Shown here: in pieces, positions 10,474 to 21,952 of the stretch | Layout: each line of letters opens with the position of its first letter | Position numbering within the stretch: the first letter of the stretch is position 1 | NCBI RefSeq assembly: GCF_002090075.1 | Contig: NZ_BBRI01000002.1 | Span: 1-64,000, forward strand | DNA length: 64,000 nt | Direction: 5' to 3' | DNA from: Demequina sp. NBRC 110052 | Lineage (GTDB): Bacteria > Actinomycetota > Actinomycetes > Actinomycetales > Demequinaceae | Notes under the pieces: model-generated | What the model was told of the DNA's origin: nothing | Databases searched by the model: none | What the model saw: the letters and a program-made list of their open reading frames with translations, nothing else | Made by a program: the position numbers and the translations under genes

Positions 10474-11115
10474 ATGCCCGACGCGCTGGCCGACCTGCCG
10501 GGCTCCCGTCCGGTCCGCACGACGCATGAGCGCTTCACCGGCAAGGTCTGGGACGTCGCCAGCGACGAGGTGGACCTGGGCGATGAGCGGGTGGTGACGC
10601 GCGACTACGTGCGCCACACCGGCGCGGTGGTGATCGTGGCTCTCAACGAGCGCGACGAGGTCTACCTTGTGCGCCAGTATCGCCATCCCGTGGGTGCCGA
10701 ATGCTGGGAGCCGCCCGCCGGTCTGCTCGACATGGCGGGAGAGTCCCCCGTGGACGCCGCGCGCCGCGAGCTGCACGAGGAGGCGGATCTCACGGCCACG
10801 CGCTGGGACACCCTCGTCGACTACTACCCCTCCGGCGGGGGCAGCTCTGAGGCGGTCCGCATCTTCCTCGCGCGCGACCTCGATGAGGTGCCGGAGTCCG
10901 AGCGGCACGAGCGCACCGATGAGGAGCGCGACATGATCGGCGCCTGGGTGCCGCTTGACGACGCCGTCACGGCCGTCCTGGAGGGCCGCGTGCACGCATC
11001 CTCGGCGGTCGCCGGCATCCTCGCCGCTGACCATGCCCGACGCTCGGGCTTCGCCGATCTGCGGCCTCACGATGCGCCGTGGCTGCGCCCGGAGGCGACG
11101 CGGCTCGAGCGCTAG
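10474..11115 (+). CDS. NUDIX hydrolase, ADP-ribose pyrophosphatase-like
   Basis: 213 residues, matching Rv1700 in position and sequence style. The NUDIX helix is GLLDMAGE...RRELHEEADL near residues 80-105; the usual Gly of the EExGU end is Asp here. The upstream strand RQYRHPVG and the PPAG turn are typical of ADP-ribose pyrophosphatases. It probably hydrolyses ADP-ribose or related nucleotide sugars to AMP. It ends the Rv1691-Rv1700-like block and meets ilvA tail to tail, 7 bases apart. Confidence 0.88.
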   Translation: MPDALADLPGSRPVRTTHERFTGKVWDVASDEVDLGDERVVTRDYVRHTGAVVIVALNERDEVYLVRQYRHPVGAECWEPPAGLLDMAGESPVDAARRELHEEADLTATRWDTLVDYYPSGGGSSEAVRIFLARDLDEVPESERHERTDEERDMIGAWVPLDDAVTAVLEGRVHASSAVAGILAADHARRSGFADLRPHDAPWLRPEATRLER

Positions 11116-11122
11116 CGTGCCG

Positions 11123-12355
11123 TCAGACGCCGACGACCTCGGGGGAGAAGCCCGCTGACGTGAGCGTCTGCATGACCTCCGCCTGATGGTTCGGCCCGCG
11201 CGTCTCGACGGCGACCTGGAGGACGACGTCGTTGAGCGTGAGCCCCAGGTCGTGGCGCGTGTGCAGCACCTCGATGACGTTCGCTCCCACCGCCGCGAGG
11301 ATCCTTGACACTTCCGCGAGCTGGCCGGGCCGGTCGGGGAGAGGGATGCGCAGCGTCATGTACCTACCGGCGGCGACGAGGCCGTGCGACACGATGCGCT
11401 GCAGCAGCAGGGGATCGATGTTGCCGCCCGAGAGCACGGTGACCGTGGGGCCTGTGGGCGCGACGAGCCCCGCGAGGATGGCGGCGACTCCGATCGCGCC
11501 CGCGGGCTCGACGACGAGCTTGGTGCGTTCGAGCAACGTCAGCACGGCTCGCGCCAGGTCGTCCTCCTCGACGGTGACGATGTCGTCGACGAGGTCGCGC
11601 ACGAGTGGGAACGTGTGGTCGCCGGGCCTCGCGACGGCGATGCCGTCCGCGATCGTCGCGCCGCGGTCGATCGTCACGGGGTGACCTGCAGCGAGTGACG
11701 CAGGGAGCGAGGCGGATGCAGAGGCCTGCACCCCGACCACGCGGATCTCACGGCCCTGCTGCGCGGCGATCTCCTTCGTGGCGACCGCGATCCCTGAGAT
11801 GAGTCCGCCTCCGCCGACGGGCACCAGGACCGTCTGGACGTCTGGCACATCGCGCAGGATCTCGAGCCCGATGGTGCCCTGACCTGCGATGACGTCGGCG
11901 TGGTCGAACGGATGGATCATCACGGCGCCCGTGCGCTGTGAGTGCTCGGCGGCGAGGGCGAGGCACTCCTCGACGGTGGCTCCGTCCGTGATGACGGACG
12001 CGCCGTACGACTTCGTGGCGAGCAGTTTGGGAACGGGGGCACCCAGCGGCATGAATATCGTGGCGTCGATGCCCAGCTGCTGTGCGGCGAACGCGACGCC
12101 CTGCGCGTGGTTGCCGGCGGAAGCCGCGACGACGCCGCGGGACTTCTCCTCATCGGTGAGTCGCGAGAGTCGATAGGTCGCGCCGCGGAGTTTGAACGAG
12201 CCCGTCCGCTGCAGGTTCTCGAGCTTCATGTACGTCGGCACGCCGAGCAGGTCGCTCAGGTGGGACGCGTGATCGACCGGGGTGTGCTGCGCGACGCCTG
12301 CCAGCTCCCTCGCGGCCGCCTCGATGTGGCCGAGCGTTACCTCGCGCGCGGTCAT
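11123..12355 (-). CDS. ilvA: Threonine ammonia-lyase (threonine deaminase)
   Basis: 410 residues. PLP enzyme converting threonine to 2-oxobutanoate. The PLP lysine is Lys55 in TGSFKLRGAT; the phosphate-binding glycine loop is VPVGGGGLISG; a C-terminal ACT-like domain (about 330-410, LRIPLPDRPGQLAEVS) follows. The domain size resembles the single-ACT type found in Gram-positive bacteria. The true start is the ATG at 12355, after a CAGGAG site; it overlaps the ctaA stop by 4 bases. Longer in-frame extension upstream is antisense to ctaA and is not coding. Confidence 0.92.
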   Translation of the reverse strand: MTAREVTLGHIEAAARELAGVAQHTPVDHASHLSDLLGVPTYMKLENLQRTGSFKLRGATYRLSRLTDEEKSRGVVAASAGNHAQGVAFAAQQLGIDATIFMPLGAPVPKLLATKSYGASVITDGATVEECLALAAEHSQRTGAVMIHPFDHADVIAGQGTIGLEILRDVPDVQTVLVPVGGGGLISGIAVATKEIAAQQGREIRVVGVQASASASLPASLAAGHPVTIDRGATIADGIAVARPGDHTFPLVRDLVDDIVTVEEDDLARAVLTLLERTKLVVEPAGAIGVAAILAGLVAPTGPTVTVLSGGNIDPLLLQRIVSHGLVAAGRYMTLRIPLPDRPGQLAEVSRILAAVGANVIEVLHTRHDLGLTLNDVVLQVAVETRGPNHQAEVMQTLTSAGFSPEVVGV

Positions 12356-13278
12356 GCCTGCTCCTGGCTCGCCCTCGTAAGGTGGAAGAACGCGGCATGG
12401 GCCGCCGTGAGCGCAGCCGCGCCCAGGAGATGCGTGCCCACGATGACCTCGGGCAGCCCGGTGAAGTACTGGAGATAGCCGATCGCCGCCTGCGCGAGCG
12501 TGACCGTGAGCAGCACGATCCACGAGCGACGCACCTCGTCGCGATCGCCGAGGGAACGGTCGCCGCGCAGGCGCCACACCAGGAGGATAAGCAACGCGAC
12601 GTAGGCCCACACTGCCATGGCGTGCGTACGGGCGATCAGCGCCGGGTCGAGCGCGAGCCGCTCGGTCGCGTCGGCGTCGCCCGAGTGGGGGCCCGCACCG
12701 GTGGTGAGCGCGCCGAGGAAGAGGACGGCGACGAGTAGCACCACGGAGGCGCGGCGCAGCACCGTCAGCGGCGCGCCGACACGCCGGGGCGCGCGCCGGT
12801 ACGCGAGCGCGAGCCAGACCGCCTGCCACACGAGCAGCAGCGAGAGCCACAGGTGGGGAGCGACGACGAGAGGGTGCAGGGACACGAGCACCGTGATGCC
12901 GCCCACGACGGCCTGCAGGATCACGCCGATCCCGGGAACGAGTCCCCACCACTTGAGGTCGGGCCTGGAGTTCCACACACCGATCGCGAGCAGCAGCGCC
13001 ACGACCAGCAGCACGCCCGTGAGGGTGCGGTTGCCGAACTCGATGAACGGGTGGATGCCCGCCTCCGCGTGGAACTCGGGCGCGAACTGCCCGGGCTCGC
13101 ACTGGGGCCACGTGGAGCATCCGAGCCCCGAGCCGCTCAGGCGCACCGCGCCGCCCGTGACGATGATGCCCGCCTGGGTCGCGATGTTCGCAAGCGTGAG
13201 TCCGCGCGTGTGCCTGCCCAGGAAGTCGGCGGCGGTGCGGGGGAGACGGGCGGTGCTGGCGTCGGCGGTGTCGGTCAC
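12352..13278 (-). CDS. ctaA: COX15/CtaA family heme A synthase
   Basis: 308 residues with about eight membrane helices. It oxidises heme O to heme A for cytochrome c oxidase. The first loop has VRLSGSGLGCSTWPQC with the paired cysteines seen in this family, and EFGNR with a conserved Glu. It lies head to head with sufR, the layout known from mycobacteria (ctaA near the suf genes). The GTG start is 6 bases downstream of a TAGAAT -10, so it is probably leaderless. Confidence 0.9.
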   Translation of the reverse strand: MTDTADASTARLPRTAADFLGRHTRGLTLANIATQAGIIVTGGAVRLSGSGLGCSTWPQCEPGQFAPEFHAEAGIHPFIEFGNRTLTGVLLVVALLLAIGVWNSRPDLKWWGLVPGIGVILQAVVGGITVLVSLHPLVVAPHLWLSLLLVWQAVWLALAYRRAPRRVGAPLTVLRRASVVLLVAVLFLGALTTGAGPHSGDADATERLALDPALIARTHAMAVWAYVALLILLVWRLRGDRSLGDRDEVRRSWIVLLTVTLAQAAIGYLQYFTGLPEVIVGTHLLGAAALTAAHAAFFHLTRASQEQA

Positions 13279-13284
13279 CCGTCG

Positions 13285-13290
13285 ATTCTA
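13285..13290 (-). promoter_or_regulatory. Leaderless-type -10 of ctaA (TAGAAT)
   Basis: On the minus strand TAGAAT ends 6 bases before the GTG start of ctaA. It is the closest match to the TATAAT consensus among the leaderless promoters in this window. Confidence 0.6.
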
Positions 13291-13386
13291 GGCGGGAACG
13301 TGAGCGGCGGCGGCGACGTTCCTCCAGCGTCGGCCGGGCCCGACGCGAACCGCCGCATGGCACTTAGGTCCGCCTTGCTTGCGGGA

Positions 13387-13421
13387 TTGTTTTTAATGAA
13401 CCAAAATGTTGCCTAATTGGT
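13387..13421 (+). promoter_or_regulatory. AT-rich suf control region with inverted repeat (likely SufR site)
   Basis: A 35-base AT-rich island in otherwise very GC-rich DNA. It holds an inverted repeat ACCAA (13400-13404) / TTGGT (13417-13421) spaced by 12 bases. A possible -10, CCTAAT (13412-13417), falls inside the repeat, and TTGTTT (13387-13392) could be a -35, though spacing is long. A repressor bound here would block sufR transcription. SufR binding is inferred from position and symmetry only. Confidence 0.45.
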
Positions 13422-13466
13422 CCGCGCGACGCCGGACCGATCCAGCACGAGCAGGGAGGGCACCGC

Positions 13467-14120
13467 ATGCAGCACGCCGACACGACGCGCGATCAGGTGC
13501 TCAGCCTCATCGTCACGGCCGGCCCGATCACCGCGGCGGCCCTCGCGGAGGAGCTTCACCTCACGCCCGCGGGCGTGAGGCGCCACCTCTCGATGCTCCT
13601 CGACGACGGGCTCATCGTGGACCACGAGCAGCCCGGCCCGTCGGTCCGCGGCCGCGGCCGGCCCGCGCGCTCGTTCGTCGCGACCTCGCACGGGCAGGAG
13701 TCCCTCGCGTCCGACTCGTCCGCCGTCGCGGTCGACGCGGTGCGCTTCATGCGCGACCACGGCGACCTCGAGGCGTTCGTCGAGGCGAAGGCCGCCGAGC
13801 TCGAGGCCGACATCGCACCCGGCGTCCCTGCCGATGGCACGATGGAGGACAGGGTGGCGGCCGTCTCCGCCGCGCTCGGCACCAAGGGCTACGCCACCTC
13901 GGTGAGGCCCGGCCCCGGCGGGTACACGCTCCAGCTGTGCCAGGGCCACTGCCCGGTCCAGGACATCGCGACCGAGGCGCCCGAATGGTGCGAGGCAGAG
14001 ACCCGCGCCATCGCCCGACTTCTCGACGTCCACGTGCAGCGTCTCTCCACCCTTGCGGGCGGCGCTCACGTGTGCACTACGACCATCCCCGTCTCCCCGG
14101 TGACGGCCAAGGAAGGATGA
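13467..14120 (+). CDS. sufR: SufR, iron-sulfur cluster-sensing transcriptional repressor
   Basis: 217 residues. An N-terminal winged helix-turn-helix (about 10-75, [20 protein letters not shown]) and four cysteines near the C-terminus (158, 162, 175, 203) that can hold an Fe-S cluster, as in actinobacterial SufR (Rv1460 type). It heads the suf operon and probably represses it when cluster supply is sufficient. An AGGGAGG ribosome site lies 8 bases before the ATG. The next gene starts 2 bases after its stop. Confidence 0.9.
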   Translation: MQHADTTRDQVLSLIVTAGPITAAALAEELHLTPAGVRRHLSMLLDDGLIVDHEQPGPSVRGRGRPARSFVATSHGQESLASDSSAVAVDAVRFMRDHGDLEAFVEAKAAELEADIAPGVPADGTMEDRVAAVSAALGTKGYATSVRPGPGGYTLQLCQGHCPVQDIATEAPEWCEAETRAIARLLDVHVQRLSTLAGGAHVCTTTIPVSPVTAKEG

Positions 14121-14122
14121 CC

Positions 14123-15559
14123 ATGAGCACCCCTACCGACAACGCACCCGCACGGAGCGATGACGAGATCATCGCCTCGATCGGCGGCTACGAGTACGGC
14201 TGGCACGACTCCGACGAGGCGGGCGCCATCGCTGCGCGCGGCCTCAGCGAGGACGTCGTCCGCAACATCTCCGCGCTGAAGAACGAGCCCGAGTGGATGC
14301 TGAACATGCGCCTCAAGTCGCTGCGTCTGTTCGGCAAGAAGCCGTTGCCCACGTGGGGCTCTGACCTCACGCAGATCGACTTCGACAACATCAAGTACTT
14401 CGTGCGCTCCACCGAGAAGCAGGCGACCTCGTGGGAAGACCTGCCCGAGGACATCAAGGCCACCTACGACAAGCTGGGCATCCCGGAGGCCGAGAAGCAG
14501 CGCCTCGTCGCGGGCGTCGCCGCGCAGTACGAGTCCGAGGTCGTCTACCACCAGATCCGCGAGGACCTGGAGGAGCAGGGCGTCATCTTCCTCGACACCG
14601 ACACCGCGCTCAAGGAGCACCCGGAGCTGTTCGAGCAGTACTTCGGCACTGTCATCCCCCCGGGCGACAACAAGTTCGCCGCGCTCAACACCGCCGTGTG
14701 GTCGGGCGGCTCGTTCGTCTACGTCCCGCCGGGCGTGCACGTCGAGATCCCGCTGCAGGCCTACTTCCGCATCAACACGGAGAACATGGGCCAGTTCGAG
14801 CGCACGCTGATCATCGCGGACGAGGGCTCGTACGTGCACTACGTCGAGGGCTGCACCGCGCCCATCTACTCGTCCGACTCGCTGCACTCCGCAGTGGTCG
14901 AGATCATCGTCAAGAAGAACGCCCGCGTGCGCTATACGACCATCCAGAACTGGTCGAACAACGTGTACAACCTGGTGACCAAGCGCGCCACCGCTGCCGA
15001 GGGCGCCACCATGGAGTGGGTCGACGGCAACATCGGCTCGAAGGTCACCATGAAGTACCCCGCGATCTACATGCTCGGCGAGCACGCCAAGGGCGAGACC
15101 CTGTCGATCGCCTTCGCCGGCGAGGGCCAGCACCAGGACGCGGGCGCCAAGATGGTGCACGCCGCCCCGAACACCTCGTCTTCGATCATCTCGAAGTCCG
15201 TAGCCCGCGGCGGCGGACGCACCTCGTACCGCGGCCTCGTGCAGGTGCTCGAGGGTGCGAAGAACTCGAAGTCCAACGTGCTGTGCGATGCGCTGCTCGT
15301 GGACCAGATCTCGCGCTCCGACACCTACCCGTATGTCGACGTCCGTGAGGACGACGTCCACATGGGTCACGAGGCCACCGTGTCCCGCGTCAGCGAGGAC
15401 CAGCTGTTCTACCTCATGTCCCGAGGCATGGAGGAGACCGAGGCCATGGCCATGATCGTGCGCGGGTTCGTCGAGCCCATCGCGCGCGAGCTGCCCATGG
15501 AGTACGCCCTCGAGCTCAACCGCCTCATCGAGCTCCAGATGGAAGGATCCGTCGGTTGA
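14123..15559 (+). CDS. sufB: Fe-S cluster assembly protein SufB
   Basis: 478 residues. SufB is the scaffold subunit of the SufBCD complex. Recognised by the N-terminal segment [12 protein letters not shown], the [17 protein letters not shown] block, and [19 protein letters not shown] with the conserved cysteine, plus [21 protein letters not shown]. The ATG at 14123 sits 6 bases after AAGGAAGGA; an ATG at 14117 would overlap the sufR stop and add two residues. Much longer in-frame sequence upstream is antisense or out of frame to sufR and not coding. Confidence 0.96.
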   Translation: MSTPTDNAPARSDDEIIASIGGYEYGWHDSDEAGAIAARGLSEDVVRNISALKNEPEWMLNMRLKSLRLFGKKPLPTWGSDLTQIDFDNIKYFVRSTEKQATSWEDLPEDIKATYDKLGIPEAEKQRLVAGVAAQYESEVVYHQIREDLEEQGVIFLDTDTALKEHPELFEQYFGTVIPPGDNKFAALNTAVWSGGSFVYVPPGVHVEIPLQAYFRINTENMGQFERTLIIADEGSYVHYVEGCTAPIYSSDSLHSAVVEIIVKKNARVRYTTIQNWSNNVYNLVTKRATAAEGATMEWVDGNIGSKVTMKYPAIYMLGEHAKGETLSIAFAGEGQHQDAGAKMVHAAPNTSSSIISKSVARGGGRTSYRGLVQVLEGAKNSKSNVLCDALLVDQISRSDTYPYVDVREDDVHMGHEATVSRVSEDQLFYLMSRGMEETEAMAMIVRGFVEPIARELPMEYALELNRLIELQMEGSVG

Positions 15560-16746
15560 CCGTCACCGATCACACCCGAGCCACCGCCGACGCGGCTCAC
15601 AGCCACGGCGTGGGGACCGCGCCTGACGCCTCGCGCGCCGACCGCCCCACCTCGTTCGACCCTGAGGTCTTCGGCGTGCCGAACGGCCGCGAGGAGCAGT
15701 GGCGCTTCAGCGCGCTCGCCGACCTCAAGCCGCTCCTGGCGCTCGAGGGCGGCGAGGGCCACCTGGCGTGGGACGTGCCCGAGCTTCCCGCCGGCGTCTC
15801 GTTCGTCGAGGTGCCCGCCGATGAGGCCCAGGCACGCTCCGTCCGCGCCCCCGGAGACCGCGCGTCGGCCGTCGCCGTCGCCCGCTCGGGCGGCGCCATG
15901 GCGCTCAAGGTCGACGCGAACGCCGTCATCGACGAGCCGATCGCGATCGGCATGCACGGCGCGGGCGAGGACGTCCGCGGCCACCTGCTCGTCGAGATGG
16001 GCCCTGGCGCCGAGGCGACCGTGGTGCTCACGCGCACCGGATCGGCGCAGTACTCCGAGTTCGTCTCCGTGGACCTCGGCGATAACGCCGGGCTCAACCT
16101 CGTGCTGCTCCAGCAGTGGGACGCCGACGCGGTGCACGCAGGCGAGGTCGTCGCCCGCCTCGGTCGCGACTCGCGTCTGCGCGGCTCGGTCGTGACGCTC
16201 GGCGGCAAGGCTGTGCGCCTGAACACCTCGGCCGCGTTCGCGGGTGAAGGCGCCTCGGTGGATCTGTTCGGCCTGTACTTCGCGGACGCCGGCCAGCACC
16301 AGGAGCACCAGCTCTTCGTGGACCACGCCGTGCCGCGTTGCACGTCGCGCGTGACCTACAAGGGTGCGCTCGCAGGCAAGACTGCCCGCACCGTGTGGAT
16401 CGGCGACGTGCTGATCCGCAAGGAGGCCGAGGCGACCGACACCTACGAGCTCAACCGCAACCTGGTGCTCACGGACGGCGCCCGCGCCGACTCCGTGCCG
16501 AACCTCGAGATCGAGACCGGCGAGATCGAAGGCGCGGGCCACGCCTCCGCCACGGGACGCTTCGACGACGAGCAGATGTTCTATCTGCGCTCGCGCGGCA
16601 TCTCCGAGGACGAGGCGCGCAAGCTCGTGGTCCGCGGCTTCTTCGCCGACCTCATCCACGAGATCGGCGTGCCCGCGGTCGAGTCCAGCCTGATGAAGCT
16701 CATCGAGCTCGAGCTGGAGCAGATCGAGGAGGATGAGGACGCGTGA
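15556..16746 (+). CDS. sufD: Fe-S cluster assembly protein SufD
   Basis: 396 residues. SufB paralogue that completes the SufBC2D scaffold. The C-terminal part matches SufB in layout (HHHL-like beta-helix, [22 protein letters not shown]). It starts with TTG overlapping the sufB stop, 8 bases after GGAAGGA, so its translation is probably coupled. The N-terminal 30 residues are His/Ala/Asp-rich and poorly conserved. Confidence 0.93.
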   Translation: MTVTDHTRATADAAHSHGVGTAPDASRADRPTSFDPEVFGVPNGREEQWRFSALADLKPLLALEGGEGHLAWDVPELPAGVSFVEVPADEAQARSVRAPGDRASAVAVARSGGAMALKVDANAVIDEPIAIGMHGAGEDVRGHLLVEMGPGAEATVVLTRTGSAQYSEFVSVDLGDNAGLNLVLLQQWDADAVHAGEVVARLGRDSRLRGSVVTLGGKAVRLNTSAAFAGEGASVDLFGLYFADAGQHQEHQLFVDHAVPRCTSRVTYKGALAGKTARTVWIGDVLIRKEAEATDTYELNRNLVLTDGARADSVPNLEIETGEIEGAGHASATGRFDDEQMFYLRSRGISEDEARKLVVRGFFADLIHEIGVPAVESSLMKLIELELEQIEEDEDA

Positions 16747-17081
16747 GCGAGCAGGTCGCCTGTGACGTCGCGGACGTCGCGCCCGGCACCGCGATGCTGG
16801 CCGAGCTGACGCTCGCGAGCGGGGCGGACGTGCCGGTCGCGATCGTGCGCAGCAGCGAGGGCGACTTCTACGCGATCGACGACCTGTGCACGCACGGCGC
16901 CGTCTCGCTGTCCGAGGGCGAGGTCGAGGGCTGCTTCGTCGAGTGCTGGGCCCACGGCTCGCGCTTCGACGTGCGCACCGGGGAGCCCGACGAGCTCCCG
17001 GCGATCACGCCCGTCAAGACCTATCCCGTCCGCGTCGACGGCGAGCGGGTGCTCGTCGACGTCGACCACCCGAACTCTTAA
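16743..17081 (+). CDS. Rieske [2Fe-2S] ferredoxin-like protein of the suf operon
   Basis: 112 residues with both Rieske motifs: CTHG near residue 47 and CWAHGSRF near 66, supplying Cys-His pairs for a [2Fe-2S] cluster. It resembles small ferredoxin subunits of non-heme oxygenases. Its fixed place between sufD and sufC in many actinobacteria suggests an electron-supply or cluster role in Suf assembly; the exact job is not established. It starts with GTG and overlaps sufD by 4 bases. Confidence 0.88.
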   Translation: MSEQVACDVADVAPGTAMLAELTLASGADVPVAIVRSSEGDFYAIDDLCTHGAVSLSEGEVEGCFVECWAHGSRFDVRTGEPDELPAITPVKTYPVRVDGERVLVDVDHPNS

Positions 17082-17111
17082 GACCTACCTTCCCCAAGGA
17101 GACACACACTC

Positions 17112-17867
17112 ATGAGCACTCTTGAGATCAAGAACCTCCACGCCTCCGTGGAGACCCCTGACGGCACCAAGCAGATCCTGAAGGGCGTCGACCTGACCAT
17201 CAAGTCGGGCGAGACCCACGCGATCATGGGCCCCAACGGCTCCGGCAAGTCCACCCTCGCGTACTCGATCGCCGGCCACCCCAAGTACACGATCACCGAG
17301 GGCACCGTCACGCTCGACGGCGAGGACGTCCTCGCGATGTCCGTGGACGAGCGCGCCAAGGCCGGCCTGTTCCTCGCGATGCAGTACCCCGTCGAGGTCC
17401 CCGGCGTGTCCGTCTCGAACTTCCTGCGCACCGCCAAGACCGCGGTCTCAGGCGAGGCCCCCAAGCTCCGCACCTGGGTCAAGGACGTCAAGAAGTCGAT
17501 GGACGACCTCCGAATGGACTCGTCGTTCGCCGAGCGCAACGTCAACGAGGGCTTCTCCGGCGGTGAGAAGAAGCGCCACGAGATCCTGCAGATGGAGCTC
17601 CTGGAGCCGAAGATCGCGATCCTCGACGAGACGGACTCCGGCCTCGACGTCGACGCGCTGCGCATCGTGTCCGAGGGCGTGAACCGCGTGAAGGAGAACA
17701 CCGGCCTGGGCGTCATGCTCATCACGCACTACACGCGCATCCTCCAGTACATCAAGCCCGACTACGTGCACGTGTTCGTGAACGGACGCGTCGCCGAGGA
17801 GGGCGGCCCCGAGCTCGCCGAGCGTCTCGAGGCCGAAGGCTACGACCGCTTCCTGGTGGACGCGTAA
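17112..17867 (+). CDS. sufC: Fe-S cluster assembly ATPase SufC
   Basis: 251 residues. ABC-type ATPase of the SufBCD complex. Walker A is GPNGSGKST near residue 38, the family-specific signature is FSGGEKKRHEILQM, and Walker B is IAILDETDSGLDVDALRI. An AAGGAG ribosome site lies about 11 bases before the ATG. There are 30 bases between this gene and the Rieske gene, the longest gap in the operon. Confidence 0.96.
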   Translation: MSTLEIKNLHASVETPDGTKQILKGVDLTIKSGETHAIMGPNGSGKSTLAYSIAGHPKYTITEGTVTLDGEDVLAMSVDERAKAGLFLAMQYPVEVPGVSVSNFLRTAKTAVSGEAPKLRTWVKDVKKSMDDLRMDSSFAERNVNEGFSGGEKKRHEILQMELLEPKIAILDETDSGLDVDALRIVSEGVNRVKENTGLGVMLITHYTRILQYIKPDYVHVFVNGRVAEEGGPELAERLEAEGYDRFLVDA

Positions 17868-19613
<1,746 letters not shown>

Positions 19614-19621
<8 letters not shown>

Positions 19622-19940
19622 TACCGCCACGCCGGCGAACGCCGCCGACGTCGAGGAGGCGCTGCACGACGTCATCGATCCTGAGCTCGGCATCAACGTC
19701 GTGGACCTCGGACTCGTGTACGGCGTGCAGCTCGACGAGAACCGTCACGCCGTGATCGACATGACGCTCACGTCCGCGGCGTGCCCGCTCACCGACGTGA
19801 TCGAGGACCAGGCCGCTCAGGCGCTCGACGGGCTCGTGGACGGCTTCCGCATCAACTGGGTGTGGATGCCGCCGTGGGGCCCTGACAAGATCACGGACGA
19901 TGGTCGCGAGCAGCTGCGCGCGCTCGGCTTCAACGTCTGA
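19614..19940 (+). CDS. sufT: SufT-like MIP18/DUF59 iron-sulfur maturation protein
   Basis: 108 residues. Family motifs are DVIDPELGINVVDLGLVYG near the N-terminus, MTLTSAACPLTD with the conserved cysteine, and WMPPWGPDKITDDGREQL at the end. Members help deliver Fe-S clusters to target proteins. The ATG at 19614 follows GGAAGGAG and overlaps the sufU end; the operon finishes here or with the next gene, 6 bases on. Confidence 0.92.
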
Positions 19941-19946
19941 CCTGAC

Positions 19947-20489
19947 ATGGCGGCGACGCACGCCGCGCTGATCAGGGGCATCAACGTCGGCGGCAACAAC
20001 AAGGTGCCGATGGCGCCGTTGCGAGAGGCGCTGGCATCCGTCGGCCTCGCGGACGTGCGCACGTATATCCAGTCGGGCAACGTGCTGGTCGATGCTTGCG
20101 AGCGCACTGCGGCCGAGGTGACTGCCCTCGTGGGCGAGGTGCTACGTGCCGAGTTCGGCGTCGAGACGCCTGTGGTGACGGTCACGGCCGACGCGCTGCG
20201 CAGCGCCGTGGTCGACGCGCCCGAGGGCTTCGGTCAGGACGCCGCGTATCGCTGGGACGTCATCTTTCTGCGTGAGACGCTTCCGGCCGCGCAGGCGCAT
20301 GCGGTCGTCCAGGTGCGCGAAGCGGTCGACGCCGCCTGGAAGGGAGACGCCGTGCTGTACTTCCGGCGTGCGGAGGCGCAGGCAGGCAAGAGCTACCTGT
20401 CGCGCATCGTCGGGACGCCCGAGTACAAGCACATGACGATCCGCAACTGGCGGACCACGACCACGCTCGCGTCGATGCTCGACGCCTAG
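19947..20489 (+). CDS. DUF1697 domain protein
   Basis: 180 residues of the DUF1697 family, recognised by the opening ALIRGINVGGNNKVPM and the following RTYIQSGNVLVD, with YLSRIVGTPEYKHMTIRNWRT near the end. Function is unknown. It lies 6 bases after sufT and may be read through from the suf operon, although it is not a known Suf component. It meets the antiporter gene tail to tail, 5 bases apart. Confidence 0.85.
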   Translation: MAATHAALIRGINVGGNNKVPMAPLREALASVGLADVRTYIQSGNVLVDACERTAAEVTALVGEVLRAEFGVETPVVTVTADALRSAVVDAPEGFGQDAAYRWDVIFLRETLPAAQAHAVVQVREAVDAAWKGDAVLYFRRAEAQAGKSYLSRIVGTPEYKHMTIRNWRTTTTLASMLDA

Positions 20490-20494
20490 CCGCG

Positions 20495-21904
20495 TCAGAT
20501 CGAGATCGCGCCGGTGGCGAGCGCGACGACGGCGACAAGAGCGCCCGCGACCGAGAGCGCGCACAGGATGGCTTCGGCTCGTGAGAACACGCGGAGCCCC
20601 CGTTCGCGCCTCGCCCACACGTACAGGGCCGACGCGGGGGCGTACACGAGCAGCGCGAGCAGCAGATACGTGGGTCCGGCCGCGTAGACAAGGTAGGCGG
20701 TGTAGACGACGGCGACCGCAGCGATCGCGACGGCACCGCTGAGACGTCGGGGTCCGAGCGCCTCCTTGAGCCCGAATCCTGCGGTCAGCAGGTACGGCAG
20801 CAGCGCGAGGGCGCTCGTCAGTGCGAGCGAGAAGTCAAAGGCGCTCGAGGACAGGTGCGTCAGTACGAGGAAGACCTGCGTGGCGAGCGAGGACGCGGTG
20901 AGAGCGGCGATAGGGACGCCTCGCGCGTTCGTGCGAGCGAGCACGCGCGGCGCATCGTCCTGCGTGGCGGCCTCGAAGAGGACCTCGGCGGCGAGCATGA
21001 GCCACGCGAGGTAGGCGCCGAGCACCGAGATGCTCAGCCCGATGCCGATGAACCACACGCCCCACGCGCCGACGACGTGCTCGAGCACCCCGGCGACGGA
21101 TGGCTGGCGCAGGCCTGCGAGTTCCTCGCGGGGCATGACGCCGTACGAGAGCATGGTGACCGCCACGAACAGTGCGAGCACCGTGAGGAAGCCCAGCACT
21201 GTTGCGCGACCCACGTCCTCGCGGCGCCGCGCATAGCGCGAGTACACGCTCGCGCCCTCGACGCCGAGGAACACGAACACCGTGACGAGCATGGTGGACC
21301 TCACCTGGTCTGCGAGGGGCCCGAGCGCGTCCGCTGCTGTCAGGTTCGTGACGAAGGTGTCCCACGAGAAGCCCGCGAAGATGAGCACGATGATGAAGAC
21401 GGCCAGCGGCACGACCTTCGCGACGGTCGTGATGGCGTTGAGCACTGCGGCCTGCGAGACGCCGCGCGCGAGCAGCAGGTGGAACGCCCACAGGCCGAGG
21501 GTGCCGAGCGCGAACGCCCAGCCCGTGTCACCGTCGCCGAGCGCGGGCATCCATGTCCCGAGCGTCGAGGCGAGCAGCACCCAGTAGGTGACGTTGGCGA
21601 TGCAGGCGGAGGCCCAATACCCGAAGGCGGAGAAGAAGCCGACGTAGGGGCCGAACCCTGCCTTCGCATAGGCGACGATTCCTGAGTCGAGGTCGGGGCG
21701 CCGCATCGCGAGGCGCTGGAAGACGAGCGCGAGCATCAGCATTCCGCCACCCGCGACGGCCCAGGCGAGCAGCGCGCCCGTCCCGCCCGCGGACTCGGCG
21801 AACGAGGAGGGCAGCGAGAAGATGCCCGCGCCGACCATCGAGCCGACGACCATGCTGGTCAGCACCGGCATCGACATCGTGCGGCGGGACGTCACAGCAG
21901 TCAC
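20495..21904 (-). CDS. APC-family amino-acid antiporter (arginine/ornithine or polyamine type)
   Basis: 469 residues with about 12-13 membrane helices. The first helix has SMVVGSMVGAGIFSLPSSFA, the G-A-G-I-F substrate loop of APC carriers; VFVFLGVEGASVYSRYARRREDVG is the conserved central segment of the basic amino acid/polyamine antiporter (APA) subgroup. Arginine:ornithine exchange is the closest known activity, but no arcABC genes are nearby, so substrate is uncertain. It starts with GTG; a start ten codons later (MSMPVL) is possible. Confidence 0.82.
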   Translation of the reverse strand: MTAVTSRRTMSMPVLTSMVVGSMVGAGIFSLPSSFAESAGGTGALLAWAVAGGGMLMLALVFQRLAMRRPDLDSGIVAYAKAGFGPYVGFFSAFGYWASACIANVTYWVLLASTLGTWMPALGDGDTGWAFALGTLGLWAFHLLLARGVSQAAVLNAITTVAKVVPLAVFIIVLIFAGFSWDTFVTNLTAADALGPLADQVRSTMLVTVFVFLGVEGASVYSRYARRREDVGRATVLGFLTVLALFVAVTMLSYGVMPREELAGLRQPSVAGVLEHVVGAWGVWFIGIGLSISVLGAYLAWLMLAAEVLFEAATQDDAPRVLARTNARGVPIAALTASSLATQVFLVLTHLSSSAFDFSLALTSALALLPYLLTAGFGLKEALGPRRLSGAVAIAAVAVVYTAYLVYAAGPTYLLLALLVYAPASALYVWARRERGLRVFSRAEAILCALSVAGALVAVVALATGAISI

Positions 21905-21952
21905 GGTGTCCCCGATCAGAAGAGGGCCAGGCGAGTGCGGCCCACGACGAAA

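Noticed and set aside
12356..13363. Upstream extension of ilvA, giving 746 residues
   Set aside because: It overlaps ctaA in another frame and is Arg/Pro-rich; threonine deaminase begins at 12355.
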